DNA from: an uncultured Granulosicoccaceae bacterium
GTDB taxonomy: Bacteria > Pseudomonadota > Gammaproteobacteria > Granulosicoccales > Granulosicoccaceae
Direction of reading: 5' to 3'
NCBI GenBank assembly: GCA_938045275.1
Contig: CALIMV010000187.1
Coordinates: 1 to 52,781 of the forward strand
Length of the DNA stretch: 52,781 nucleotides
Both the position numbers and the translations under genes were made by a program. Shown here piece after piece: positions 45,383 to 52,781 of the stretch (position 1 is the stretch's first letter; every line of letters begins with the position of its first letter). The notes beneath the pieces are model-generated. The model saw only the letters and a list, made by a program, of their open reading frames with translations, was not told the origin of the DNA and searched no databases.

Positions 45383-47020
45383 TCATGATCGACCAAGCAG
45401 TTCCGCTCCGCCGCCCAATGCAGGACCTTCAGTAGGGTCGGCTTCGCCTTCATCGAGATCTGCAATCAGCGTTTCCGTGGTCAAAATCAGGCTTGCAACG
45501 GATGCTGCGTTGACCAGCGCACTTGCGGTCACTCTAACGGGGTCGATAACACCCGTTTCAAACATGTCTCGATATTCACCATCAGATGCGTCATATCCCT
45601 GCCCTGGAGAAGCAGCAGAGACTGCTGCAATCACAGCTTTAGGTTCAGCACCTGCGTTGTACGCTATTCGTTCTATCGGTTTAGTTAAAATCGAACGCAC
45701 CAATTCAACACCTGTACGCACATCGCCGGCATTGGCAAACATGACCTTGTCGAGGCAGCCGCTTATCTGAGCTAACGCCGTGCCGCCCCCAGCGACAACA
45801 CCGTCTTCGGCTGCAGCTTGAACAGCGCAAAGCGAGTCCTCAATTAGCTGGATTTTGCGTTTCTGTTCCACCGGAGTGACACCCCCGACTTTAATGACGG
45901 CTACGCCACCAGACAACTTTGATAAACGTTCGCGTAATTTATCCTGCTCTATATTCGGCGGTGCTACATCAAGTTGTCGCTGTACCTGATCGCGTCTTGC
46001 CTTGATTGCCGCGCTATCACCGTTACCGCGAATAACGCTGGTGAAGGAAGAACTGGCCACTACTCTGTCAGCTCCTCCCAATTGTTTGAGTGAGACGTCT
46101 TCAATTTTACGCCCCAGGTCTCGGGCCACAACTTCTCCACCGGTCAATATAGCCAGATCATCCATCATCGCTGTTCGCCAATGCCCGTATTCTGGAGGAT
46201 GGACAATTAAGTATTTTCCAATGCCGTCGTCATCCATTAAAGAGACAACGACTGTCGGCGCAATCTCCTCAGCAATGATCAACAATGGCCGGCCTTCTTT
46301 CTTAGCGATCTTTCGTACATTCACCAGAACATCAGGGCTGAGAATCTTATGGTCTGTCATTAGGATTAGCGGATTTTCCAACGCCGCCTCCATTTTCTCT
46401 TCATCTGTAACCATGTGGTGCGACAGGTAACCGCGCTCAAAAGACATGCCCTCAACGACATCAAGCGTTGTTTCAACAGTCACAGAAAAGTCAGTGTTTA
46501 TGACTCCCTCACTACCGACACGTTCATAAGCCTCAGCAACCAGAGAACCCAGTTCGGGGTCGGTAGCTGCAACTTTGGCAACTGCCGCTAGGTAGTCCGG
46601 GTTGTCTTTACAGGAACGCGCAGATTTTTCCAAGTTAAGTAATATTTCATCAACAGCGAGAGTAATACCCTTACACAGGTCAACGGGTTTTAAATTGCCG
46701 TCTGTTTTACCCACCCCTTTTTGAATAAGAGCATTGGCAAGCACTATCGCCGTGGTAGTGCCATCTCCGGCAACTTCATTGGTTTGCATGGACACTTCTC
46801 TTACAACCTGCGCGCCCATATTTTCAAACCTGTCGGTTAATTCGATTTCGGCCGCGATTGATACCCCATCCCGGGTTATTACAGGGGTACCAATAGGGCG
46901 ATCGACCATTGCGTTGAGCCCTTTGGGACCGAGCGTCGGTTCGACCGCCGCCGCTAGCTGAGCAACGCCTTTTGCTAGCGCGTGTCTAGCAACATTTCCG
47001 TGAACAAGTAGCTTTGCCAT
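45383..47020 (-). CDS. GroEL-like chaperonin dedicated to the di-iron monooxygenase
   Basis: A 545-residue group I chaperonin paralogue. It keeps the ATPase core (GDGTTTAIVLANALI, VVAGGGTALAQI, NAGAEPKAVIAAV). Its C-terminus ends GPALGGGAELLGRS and lacks the GGM tail of housekeeping GroEL. No groES is adjacent. In actinobacterial prm/mim operons such a chaperonin is needed to fold the hydroxylase large subunit, and I infer the same role here from gene order. It may use the cell's ordinary GroES. Differences in the apical domain are expected but I cannot align them here. Confidence 0.9.
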   Translation of the reverse strand: MAKLLVHGNVARHALAKGVAQLAAAVEPTLGPKGLNAMVDRPIGTPVITRDGVSIAAEIELTDRFENMGAQVVREVSMQTNEVAGDGTTTAIVLANALIQKGVGKTDGNLKPVDLCKGITLAVDEILLNLEKSARSCKDNPDYLAAVAKVAATDPELGSLVAEAYERVGSEGVINTDFSVTVETTLDVVEGMSFERGYLSHHMVTDEEKMEAALENPLILMTDHKILSPDVLVNVRKIAKKEGRPLLIIAEEIAPTVVVSLMDDDGIGKYLIVHPPEYGHWRTAMMDDLAILTGGEVVARDLGRKIEDVSLKQLGGADRVVASSSFTSVIRGNGDSAAIKARRDQVQRQLDVAPPNIEQDKLRERLSKLSGGVAVIKVGGVTPVEQKRKIQLIEDSLCAVQAAAEDGVVAGGGTALAQISGCLDKVMFANAGDVRTGVELVRSILTKPIERIAYNAGAEPKAVIAAVSAASPGQGYDASDGEYRDMFETGVIDPVRVTASALVNAASVASLILTTETLIADLDEGEADPTEGPALGGGAELLGRS

Positions 47021-47088
47021 AACGTCAAACCATCCTTTAATAGTTGCAAATTCAATTGGTCTGTCAATGTTTGGTTATTTCTGTTCTT

Positions 47089-47913
47089 CTATTTGCCTCC
47101 GGTAACAGCGGATGGCGTTGCGACATTTCGAATAAATTTGATAGGCACCGAGTCAGATTTCTCGATGACCAGTTCCTTGTAACGAGCGTCTTTTAGCCCT
47201 CGACAAAGCGCACCATTAAATTCCATATTTATTCGAACTCCCCGGCTATGGGAGAGATAGGCTTGTAAACCGGTCGCAGTTAACCCCTTACCCGTCCAGG
47301 TAACAAAAGCAGAATCAAACTTTGTATTCGCTAGTCCCCGCGACATTAAAATGGATCGGTAGCGTGGTTTCTGTTTCTTGGCCTCTTCATCGTCGAAATC
47401 GATGGAATCGAATGTTTCCATCGTCATTTCAACAATATCCAGATCTGACAGCCCCTGTTTCTTGAGTGCCAAAAGAACAGATTCCTGACGACGGATGAAT
47501 GCCTTCTCCTGAAACTGATTGCGCAACGCAGTTAAATCTTCACCATTACAATACTCTGCAAACACATCACTGAAATCACGATTTCCGTTTACACCGTCAT
47601 TGATTCGATCACCAAAGCAATGATCATTGAGTGTAATTTTCACACCACCAACCCAGTCCAGTTTCTCGATTTCAATTCGCATATCAAATGCCATGAGAAA
47701 GGCAAAGTTAGGAGAACACCAGTAGGTAGGAAGTCGAAATTCAACTTCCACCAACTGTTCATCACACCCCACCTTTACAGCTTCAATGAAACCCATTGTG
47801 GTAACAGGCTCGTCGAGCTCTGGGTCTATCACATTGTCCAAGCGTTCCAGAACTTCTGCTTCCAGTTCAGATCTCTGCAAATCTATTGATCTCATCGAGC
47901 TATCCAGCTTCAT
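47089..47913 (-). CDS. DUF59/MIP18-domain protein of the propane monooxygenase cluster
   Basis: A 274-residue protein. The N-terminal ~100 residues form a DUF59 (MIP18) domain (EAEVLERLDNVIDPELDEPVTTMGFI, then YWCSPNFAF with the Cys usual in iron-sulfur assembly relatives). The C-terminal part is helical and not recognisable. Proteins of this type occur between the amidohydrolase and chaperonin/dehydrogenase genes in prm/mim operons and probably help metal insertion into the hydroxylase; the exact role is unproven. I use ATG 47913; the track start one codon earlier is GTG. A GTAGG site precedes it, directly after the amidohydrolase stop. Confidence 0.82.
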   Translation of the reverse strand: MKLDSSMRSIDLQRSELEAEVLERLDNVIDPELDEPVTTMGFIEAVKVGCDEQLVEVEFRLPTYWCSPNFAFLMAFDMRIEIEKLDWVGGVKITLNDHCFGDRINDGVNGNRDFSDVFAEYCNGEDLTALRNQFQEKAFIRRQESVLLALKKQGLSDLDIVEMTMETFDSIDFDDEEAKKQKPRYRSILMSRGLANTKFDSAFVTWTGKGLTATGLQAYLSHSRGVRINMEFNGALCRGLKDARYKELVIEKSDSVPIKFIRNVATPSAVTGGK

Positions 47914-47921
47914 CACGCTGC

Positions 47922-48947
47922 CTACCCTGCAGCAGCCAGCTGTATAGGTGAGTTCTGTAGCTGCTTTAACTTAGCGGTAACGTCGATATCATAAAGTTTT
48001 GCAGCATTAAGCCCGAGAATTTTCTCTTTGTTCTCAGCGGTTAATTGCACGCCACGTTCAGCGGCTATGTCTTCAGGTATTTCGAAATCCCAAAACTTCT
48101 CAACCAACCACTGAGGTGTCCATATTGCGTAATCAGAGCCGAAGAGAATTTTGTCTTCACCAATCCAGAACAACAATTCGGCCATGATTTCTGCAAAATA
48201 GCGCTCTCGTGTAAATATAAAAGGCATTGCAACGGCCAGGCCTGCATAAACATTCGTCTCTTGTGTTGCAATCCAGCAAAATTCATCTAAGCGCGGCAAA
48301 CCACAATGCTCGATAATCCAATTAAGATTTTGAAATTCTGTCGCCGCATGATCCACGTCGCGAACATCAAATGCGTCAAGGCTTAGTGGAATTATTGTCG
48401 GACCCTTATGAACATGTATGTTTTTGATTCCGAGCTTCTCACACAATTCAAAACACTTGTATGCTGCAGGATCATTGAGACGCCACCCTTTACTGTCTCC
48501 GTTCCATTCAGCGGTATACATTTTCACGCCCTGAATATCATATTTATCTTTTAAAAATTGAATATGCTCAAGCGCCTTTTTACCGTCCCGAGGGTCAAAA
48601 GCGCCATTGACTATAAATCGTTCTGGATTGCGGGCAGCCATCTTGGTACTACGCTCAACACTGGAAAAGCCATTTTTGTAAAAATCCGAAAGAACGGTTG
48701 TCTGTATAATCGCAACATCATCAGGACCATCGACAAACAGATCACGGTAAACATCGTCTTCGGAGTATTTTTCGAATTTCGATTTCTCCCACAGCTGTTC
48801 AGGCGGACTCAAATTTGAGTGATAGGCATAAAAACAATCAATGAATTGTTTACCATGAACATTGCTTTGATTTTCCGGACTACCATCCCAAAAATGGGTA
48901 TGTCCGTCGAGTACAAAGATCTCTTTTCCATTTGCAGTTTTGTACAT
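47922..48947 (-). CDS. Amidohydrolase-2 family protein of the propane monooxygenase cluster
   Basis: A 341-residue TIM-barrel metal hydrolase. The metal motif is LDGHTHFWDGS near the N-terminus, with IEHCGLPRLDEFCW and the C-terminal FGSDYAIWTP supplying further ligands. A counterpart sits immediately after the coupling-protein gene in actinobacterial prm/mim clusters, where it is conserved but without a settled function; a maturation role for the hydroxylase has been proposed. Gene order is the main support for involvement here. It is separated from prmD by a gap containing a strong hairpin. Confidence 0.85.
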   Translation of the reverse strand: MYKTANGKEIFVLDGHTHFWDGSPENQSNVHGKQFIDCFYAYHSNLSPPEQLWEKSKFEKYSEDDVYRDLFVDGPDDVAIIQTTVLSDFYKNGFSSVERSTKMAARNPERFIVNGAFDPRDGKKALEHIQFLKDKYDIQGVKMYTAEWNGDSKGWRLNDPAAYKCFELCEKLGIKNIHVHKGPTIIPLSLDAFDVRDVDHAATEFQNLNWIIEHCGLPRLDEFCWIATQETNVYAGLAVAMPFIFTRERYFAEIMAELLFWIGEDKILFGSDYAIWTPQWLVEKFWDFEIPEDIAAERGVQLTAENKEKILGLNAAKLYDIDVTAKLKQLQNSPIQLAAAG

Positions 48948-49062
48948 TTCATCTCCTCGATACTCTTACTTTGTTTAAGGCATCTGTTTGATCAGCTGTA
49001 ATTACGACCCCTTTCGAACTTGTATTTATGACCGATAGTCACGTTAGCGCTGTACGTCGGTC

Positions 49063-49099
49063 TGCGTACAAATCTGATTTATTTTCAAATTTGTACGCA
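49063..49099 (-). promoter_or_regulatory. Strong hairpin between the coupling-protein and amidohydrolase genes
   Basis: TGCGTACAAAT and ATTTGTACGCA are perfect inverted copies; beyond one mismatch three further pairs extend the stem, leaving a seven-base AT loop. It starts nine bases after the prmD stop (minus strand). No T-run follows, so it is more likely an mRNA end-protecting or attenuating structure dividing the highly needed structural genes from the accessory genes. Confidence 0.6.
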
Positions 49100-49107
49100 A
49101 CAATCAA

Positions 49108-49479
49108 CTATTCGATATATTCGAACATGTCTTCCATGTTTCCATAAAGAATAACGGTGTTATCATCCACGCGCACCATTCGTCCATAGTGGGTAGACGT
49201 GTTCACCTCAAAGGTTTCTGCAGTCATTTCACGTCCCAGGTAGTCACTGATCTCATCCATCTTGAAAACCAGTTGACCTTCACCGTCTATACGGATCGTT
49301 GCTGGGTTGTATGTGATGGTTACCGCCGGGTCAGTATCCATGAATTCGGCTATCGCACGAGCTTCAACCGAATCGTTCATTGTGACACCGCATTGGTATG
49401 AAATTGTCTGATCGAACTTGATATCTTTCATTGATTTAAAGATATTCTTCCGAGACGCATCACGCGCTATTTGTGACAT
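49108..49479 (-). CDS. prmD: Monooxygenase coupling (effector) protein, MmoB/DmpM family
   Basis: A cofactor-free regulatory subunit of 123 residues that binds the hydroxylase and tunes oxygen activation. The family pattern is visible in CGVTMNDSVEARAIAEFM and the core ATIRIDGEGQLVFKMDEISDYLGREMTAETFEVNTSTHYGRM. An AGGAG ribosome site precedes ATG, and the gene lies 18 bases after the beta-subunit stop. The order A-B-C-D (alpha, reductase, beta, coupling) is that of group 5 soluble di-iron monooxygenases. Confidence 0.92.
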   Translation of the reverse strand: MSQIARDASRKNIFKSMKDIKFDQTISYQCGVTMNDSVEARAIAEFMDTDPAVTITYNPATIRIDGEGQLVFKMDEISDYLGREMTAETFEVNTSTHYGRMVRVDDNTVILYGNMEDMFEYIE

Positions 49480-49497
49480 GGTTGTTACTCCTGTTGA

Positions 49498-50559
49498 TTA
49501 GCGGCTAAGACCAAGTTCAGAAAAAATCTGGTCAACTCGTTCGTTGGAAATTGCTTTCACATCCTGATATGACACGGGCTTGGAATGTGATTGAGACCAG
49601 ATTGGTTGTAGAGCGTTTGCAGCTTTTTCAGCCAGGTCACCGTGCTTTTTTATCCAAGACTGGAACAATTTTTTATTGCTCGCGCTGTGTTCTTTATCGT
49701 TGCCCAGCAAATAAATAAGATCAATGGTATTCGCCAGATTACGTTCATAGTCGGCCTCAGCAGCGGAGATCACTGATGGCGTAATGAAATCGTTATTAGC
49801 CGCAGCAACCTGCATGAGAAAACCGGAGCGAAACAGTTCTCCAACTAATGGCTCGAAGATGAGATTTACCGCAAAATATTGTTCCAGATAATCTTCAGCA
49901 CCCATAATCGTCTCAACCGATTCGCGGACACCTTGCCAGATGGGGTCTTCAAGCCATGCTTTTTTTCCGAGCTCATCATCCCATTCATCTATGTCCATGC
50001 CAATTTCGGCAAGGTATAGCGTAATGTCTTGAGCCAACCTCAATTTGTAAGATGAGTTAGTTAACGTGGCATTGTTTATCATCTGTGTAAAGCCGTATCG
50101 CTGAGCCTGCATCAGAGAAGTTCCCAAGCCGAACTCTGCATGTTTCCAGGCACCCAAATGCGTTTGCAAAATTCGACACCAGGATTTATCAAAAGCCTTG
50201 TGCGCGCCGGCCTGCCTCGCATTGGCAATAACCCCCTGAACCATCGTTACAATTTTTGATTGGCGTTGGTAGTGAGTTCTCTCCCATTCCTGGTCCGGTG
50301 CACGGAACTCATGCCAGTTACTGCTTTTAGCTGCAGTGAACTCTTTTTGATAAGCACCGCCACCTTTGCCTATACCGTCTTCAAAACCGATGATCCAGTC
50401 TTGGATTAAGTAGCGGTCAGGATCTGGTTGCACGTCTACCGTGACATCCTCGTAGTGAGTCGCACGTTTACCGCGCGGCTCATAGTAGTTGTATTTTCGG
50501 CTGCCGGAACCGACAAAGGTAGCCGAGCCTGCTGCACCAGAACTTGTTGTTGTCTCCAT
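49498..50559 (-). CDS. prmC: Soluble di-iron monooxygenase hydroxylase, small (beta) subunit
   Basis: A 353-residue helical subunit that packs on the alpha subunit. It is recognised from YNYYEPRGKRATHYEDVTVDVQPDP near the N-terminus, GLGTSLMQAQRYGFTQMINNATL and SYKLRLAQDITLYLAEIGMDIDEWD. It lacks the di-iron ligands, as expected. ATG 50559 has a GGAGG ribosome site; the track start at 50571 is GTG. The first ~20 residues (ETTTSSGAAGSATFVG) are low-complexity and probably disordered. It lies 37 bases downstream of the reductase gene. Confidence 0.92.
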   Translation of the reverse strand: METTTSSGAAGSATFVGSGSRKYNYYEPRGKRATHYEDVTVDVQPDPDRYLIQDWIIGFEDGIGKGGGAYQKEFTAAKSSNWHEFRAPDQEWERTHYQRQSKIVTMVQGVIANARQAGAHKAFDKSWCRILQTHLGAWKHAEFGLGTSLMQAQRYGFTQMINNATLTNSSYKLRLAQDITLYLAEIGMDIDEWDDELGKKAWLEDPIWQGVRESVETIMGAEDYLEQYFAVNLIFEPLVGELFRSGFLMQVAAANNDFITPSVISAAEADYERNLANTIDLIYLLGNDKEHSASNKKLFQSWIKKHGDLAEKAANALQPIWSQSHSKPVSYQDVKAISNERVDQIFSELGLSR

Positions 50560-50596
50560 AATAGCCTCCACTGGTAATTGTTATTGATAGTTGCGA

Positions 50597-51658
50597 TTAG
50601 TGAACCGACGACGAGCCGGATGTCGGTGTAAATTTATCTATGAAAATTCGTTCCGTTTCAAAATCGTTCATGAACAAAACAGGTGTTAACGCATCGATCA
50701 TCGGTGGTGGTCCACAGGCATACACATCACCTTCGCCATTGAGATCCATGGCCTTTATCCGACGTTCAACACACTCGTGAACGAATCCCCGCTCCCCGCT
50801 CCATGTTGAATCATCATCCTCATGGCTAAGAACTGGAATAAATTCAACCGTTGGATACTGTTTGACTAAATCGGTGAGCTCTTCGAGCTTAAACAGGTCA
50901 TCCTGAGTGCGTGCACCGTAAAAGAAGAGCACTGCGCGTTCCTCACCACTGGCAAGTTGGTCGTTTAATATCGACCATATTGGTGACATACCAGAGCCCG
51001 CACCAACCAGAATCACCAAGCCTTGCCGATCTTCGCGTCGGAAGCACATACCGTATGGCCCAGTGATACTGACAGTGGCACCTTTTTTTATGCCACCATC
51101 ATCGAGTTCACCGGAGAATTGTCCATCCGGGTATTTTTTAATGATGAAAGAAAGTTTTTGGGCTTCATTTGGCGAATTCGCCATGGAAAACGACCGAGTG
51201 ATCGACTCACCGGTTGACGTTGATACCGTGATATCCACGTATTGTCCTGCCCAGAATTTTAATGGCGTATCAATTTCAATCTCTACGCCACGTATGTCAT
51301 GAGTCAGTGCTGTGAAGTCTACGATACGACCACTGAATTCCTTTACTGGAATAGCTTTAGATAAAATCTCTTCGTCAAAATTAAGCAACTCAATTTCTAC
51401 ATCGCTGTACGCCAAAGCGCAACACATCAGGATATGCCCGCTATCACGTTCAAATTCACTCAGCGCAAAAGTCGAGTGTTTCAGTAACTCTGTTTCGCCA
51501 TCAAGCTGTATGCACTTGCACGCAGAGCACTGTCCCTCCTTGCAACCATGCGGTAAAGCAATTCCCTGTCGAAAAGCCGCATCAAGAATTGTTTCATCTT
51601 CATGAACTTCAAACTCGATTCCCACTGGCTCTAATCGAACATTATATGTTTCAACCAT
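50597..51658 (-). CDS. prmB: Monooxygenase reductase, 2Fe-2S/FAD/NADH (MmoC type)
   Basis: Carries electrons from NADH to the hydroxylase. The N-terminal plant-type ferredoxin has GCKEGQCSACKC and a distal Cys in LMCCAL. The FAD domain has RSFSMANSP, and the NADH domain has GAGSGMSPIWSIL and YACGPPPMID. I place the start at ATG 51658 (MVETYNVRLEP), near which family members begin, giving 353 residues. The track ORF begins at 51727 within a hairpin whose GGGG could act as a ribosome site, so a 376-residue form is possible. It ends GSSSVH, a serine-rich tail. It lies between the alpha and beta genes. Confidence 0.9.
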   Translation of the reverse strand: MVETYNVRLEPVGIEFEVHEDETILDAAFRQGIALPHGCKEGQCSACKCIQLDGETELLKHSTFALSEFERDSGHILMCCALAYSDVEIELLNFDEEILSKAIPVKEFSGRIVDFTALTHDIRGVEIEIDTPLKFWAGQYVDITVSTSTGESITRSFSMANSPNEAQKLSFIIKKYPDGQFSGELDDGGIKKGATVSITGPYGMCFRREDRQGLVILVGAGSGMSPIWSILNDQLASGEERAVLFFYGARTQDDLFKLEELTDLVKQYPTVEFIPVLSHEDDDSTWSGERGFVHECVERRIKAMDLNGEGDVYACGPPPMIDALTPVLFMNDFETERIFIDKFTPTSGSSSVH

Positions 51659-51711
51659 ACCTAAGAACTCTTGAATTCGAACGACCGATTGTCTTTGCAG
51701 CATGTTAGTCA

Positions 51712-51737
51712 TGTAGGGGCTTAACATTGCCCCTACA
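51712..51737. promoter_or_regulatory. Perfect hairpin between prmA and prmB
   Basis: TGTAGGGGC and GCCCCTACA are perfect inverted copies around TTAACATT, in the gap after the alpha-subunit stop. There is no T-run, so it may stabilise the 3' end of the alpha-subunit message. It overlaps the longer possible start of the reductase gene. A degenerate relative starts at 25151. Confidence 0.6.
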
Positions 51738-51778
51738 CGCCGCTTGCTTGCTATCTTTGCATTGCTTTAATTACACGG

Positions 51779-52781
51779 TTATCTACACGGATTGATTGTG
51801 AATCCTGCTCGGTAATCGGCTAAATGAGCTTCACGATCGGCATCATTCATACCACGCAGGGCATTGAGTGGCGACCCCAATGTGTGGCCACGTACATGAT
51901 CAAGTGTCCACATCTCTTTATCGTCGAAACGAAGATGAGGTTGTGGCACCAAGGTTTTGCCATCTTCACGCACAAAGTTTAAATCGGTGATCGCGTCAGC
52001 GAGATCCCATCCGTCGTACAGCGTTTCCCATTCACGCTTACCGGAGAATTTACCCATGGCCGGAGTCGGACGACCCTGATACTCATCAGCAAAAGCTTCG
52101 ACTGCAGTCCAGCGATCTAATTCGTGCGCGAAGGTGTGTAGCTTCCCGTCGAGCTCATCAACGACCATATCTTCTCGAATAAGACATGGGACAAGACAGG
52201 ACCAGCAGCGATGTGGGTACACATAGCCAACTTCTTCGTTGAACGTGATGACCTTCTGACCCGGCACACTGAGTTTCTCATACCACTTCCAGAATTCACC
52301 GAACTCGGCATACCAACCTGGGTATTTATGCTCGAACCATTCAAAATCTTTTTCAGTCTGAGCTTCAATTCGCCAGAAATTTACAGGCCAGCCAACAGCG
52401 AAAAATTGGGCGACTTTGTGTACGTAGTTCTTCTCTACTATTCGCTTCCAGGCTTCCTGAACATCATCGTGATGAATTTTTACACCGTACTTCTCAAGTG
52501 GTAGCATATAAGTGCGATAGTAATCTTCAAAAATCCAGCGGTGCCACATTTCAGCATAAGACTCTTTTTCCTTGTCTCTATTAGTCGTGCCATACTCAAT
52601 AAAGGTACCAATTGCGGCATCTACGATGGCATGGTTTTGCCAAAACGCATAACGAATATCACGTTCAAGCAGCAAATGATTCTCTGGCTCCTTCAGTGCG
52701 GCCATAAGCAGCGAATGGCCATTACCGATATGACGACTTTCATCAGACTGTACTGATAAAAATACGGTTGGTAGAGCGTAA
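51779..52781 (-). CDS. prmA: Soluble di-iron monooxygenase hydroxylase, large (alpha) subunit, C-terminal part
   Basis: C-terminal ~333 residues of the catalytic subunit; the N-terminus lies beyond the window edge. The track ORF starts at an internal Met (52705), but the frame is open to 52781 and encodes PTVFLSVQSDESRHIGNGHS just upstream. Its ESRH is the second ExxH di-iron ligand motif. Downstream, MWHRWIFEDYYRTYMLP and the C-terminal NALRGMNDADREAHLADYRAG agree with propane/THF-type alpha subunits. Full proteins are about 540 residues. Together with B, C, D, the amidohydrolase, DUF59, GroEL-like and dehydrogenase genes this indicates a group 5 (Prm/Mim) enzyme. Confidence 0.93.
   Translation of the reverse strand, partial: YALPTVFLSVQSDESRHIGNGHSLLMAALKEPENHLLLERDIRYAFWQNHAIVDAAIGTFIEYGTTNRDKEKESYAEMWHRWIFEDYYRTYMLPLEKYGVKIHHDDVQEAWKRIVEKNYVHKVAQFFAVGWPVNFWRIEAQTEKDFEWFEHKYPGWYAEFGEFWKWYEKLSVPGQKVITFNEEVGYVYPHRCWSCLVPCLIREDMVVDELDGKLHTFAHELDRWTAVEAFADEYQGRPTPAMGKFSGKREWETLYDGWDLADAITDLNFVREDGKTLVPQPHLRFDDKEMWTLDHVRGHTLGSPLNALRGMNDADREAHLADYRAGFTINPCR

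Noticed and set aside
51712-51737. Rho-independent terminator between prmA and prmB
   Set aside because: No T-run follows on either strand, and the downstream genes belong to the same operon.
1-52781. CRISPR arrays, tRNA, rRNA, prophage or intact transposase genes
   Set aside because: I looked for regularly spaced repeats, tRNA-like cloverleaf arms, rRNA-like conserved stretches and phage or transposase proteins and saw none. A tool-based scan could still find a short tRNA or ncRNA.

Overview
The window reads as a free-living, probably marine proteobacterium of moderate GC. A gammaproteobacterium is my tentative guess; nothing in the sequence fixes the taxon. The support is the number of solute-binding-protein transporters (one amino-acid ABC system, one dipeptide ABC system, one TAXI-TRAP and one DctP-type TRAP), Tat-exported redox enzymes and dense short operons. 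I see no rRNA, tRNA, CRISPR array, phage genes or intact transposase.

Layout. 0-7.6 kb: a truncated secreted protein, an amino-acid ABC importer and a heterodimeric MdlA/MdlB-type ABC exporter. 8-11.5 kb: a secreted GH5 glycoside hydrolase with a fibronectin III domain and a lipoprotein alpha/beta hydrolase. 11.6-25 kb: an accessory catabolic block bracketed by a dipeptide ABC importer and a TAXI-TRAP transporter. It holds a HalD/BesD-family Fe/2-oxoglutarate oxygenase with an HxD (hydroxylase-type) motif and an in-frame 18-bp tandem repeat, a decayed phytanoyl-CoA dioxygenase pseudogene, an AhpD-like protein lacking one redox Cys, a glutathione transferase, an M29/NicX-like putative metalloenzyme and a D-aminoacylase.

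25.6-33.1 kb: a full six-gene ebo set (eboD-A-B, eboF, eboE-C), the 'metabolite traffic' cluster known from scytonemin-making cyanobacteria and eustigmatophyte algae. Here it carries a type I isopentenyl diphosphate isomerase gene (idi) between eboB and eboF. A 187-bp imperfectly palindromic, transposase-less (MITE-like) element with ~23-bp terminal inverted repeats and a TAAA duplication sits exactly at the eboC stop codon. 33.3-37.6 kb: a TIM-barrel isomerase diverges from a DctPQM TRAP operon that ends in a YciI-like gene. 37.7-42.6 kb: a three-subunit molybdenum hydroxylase resembling periplasmic PaoABC, with a Tat leader on the 2Fe-2S subunit. 43-44.2 kb: small unknown genes and a BLUF blue-light sensor.

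44.3-52.8 kb (minus strand): a soluble di-iron monooxygenase operon of the propane monooxygenase (Prm/Mim, group 5) type. Its order is hydroxylase alpha (cut by the window edge), reductase, hydroxylase beta, coupling protein, amidohydrolase, DUF59 protein, GroEL-like chaperonin, alcohol dehydrogenase. The expected pathway is subterminal oxidation of propane or a similar substrate to a secondary alcohol, then to a ketone. Substrate assignments throughout are inferred from family and gene order.
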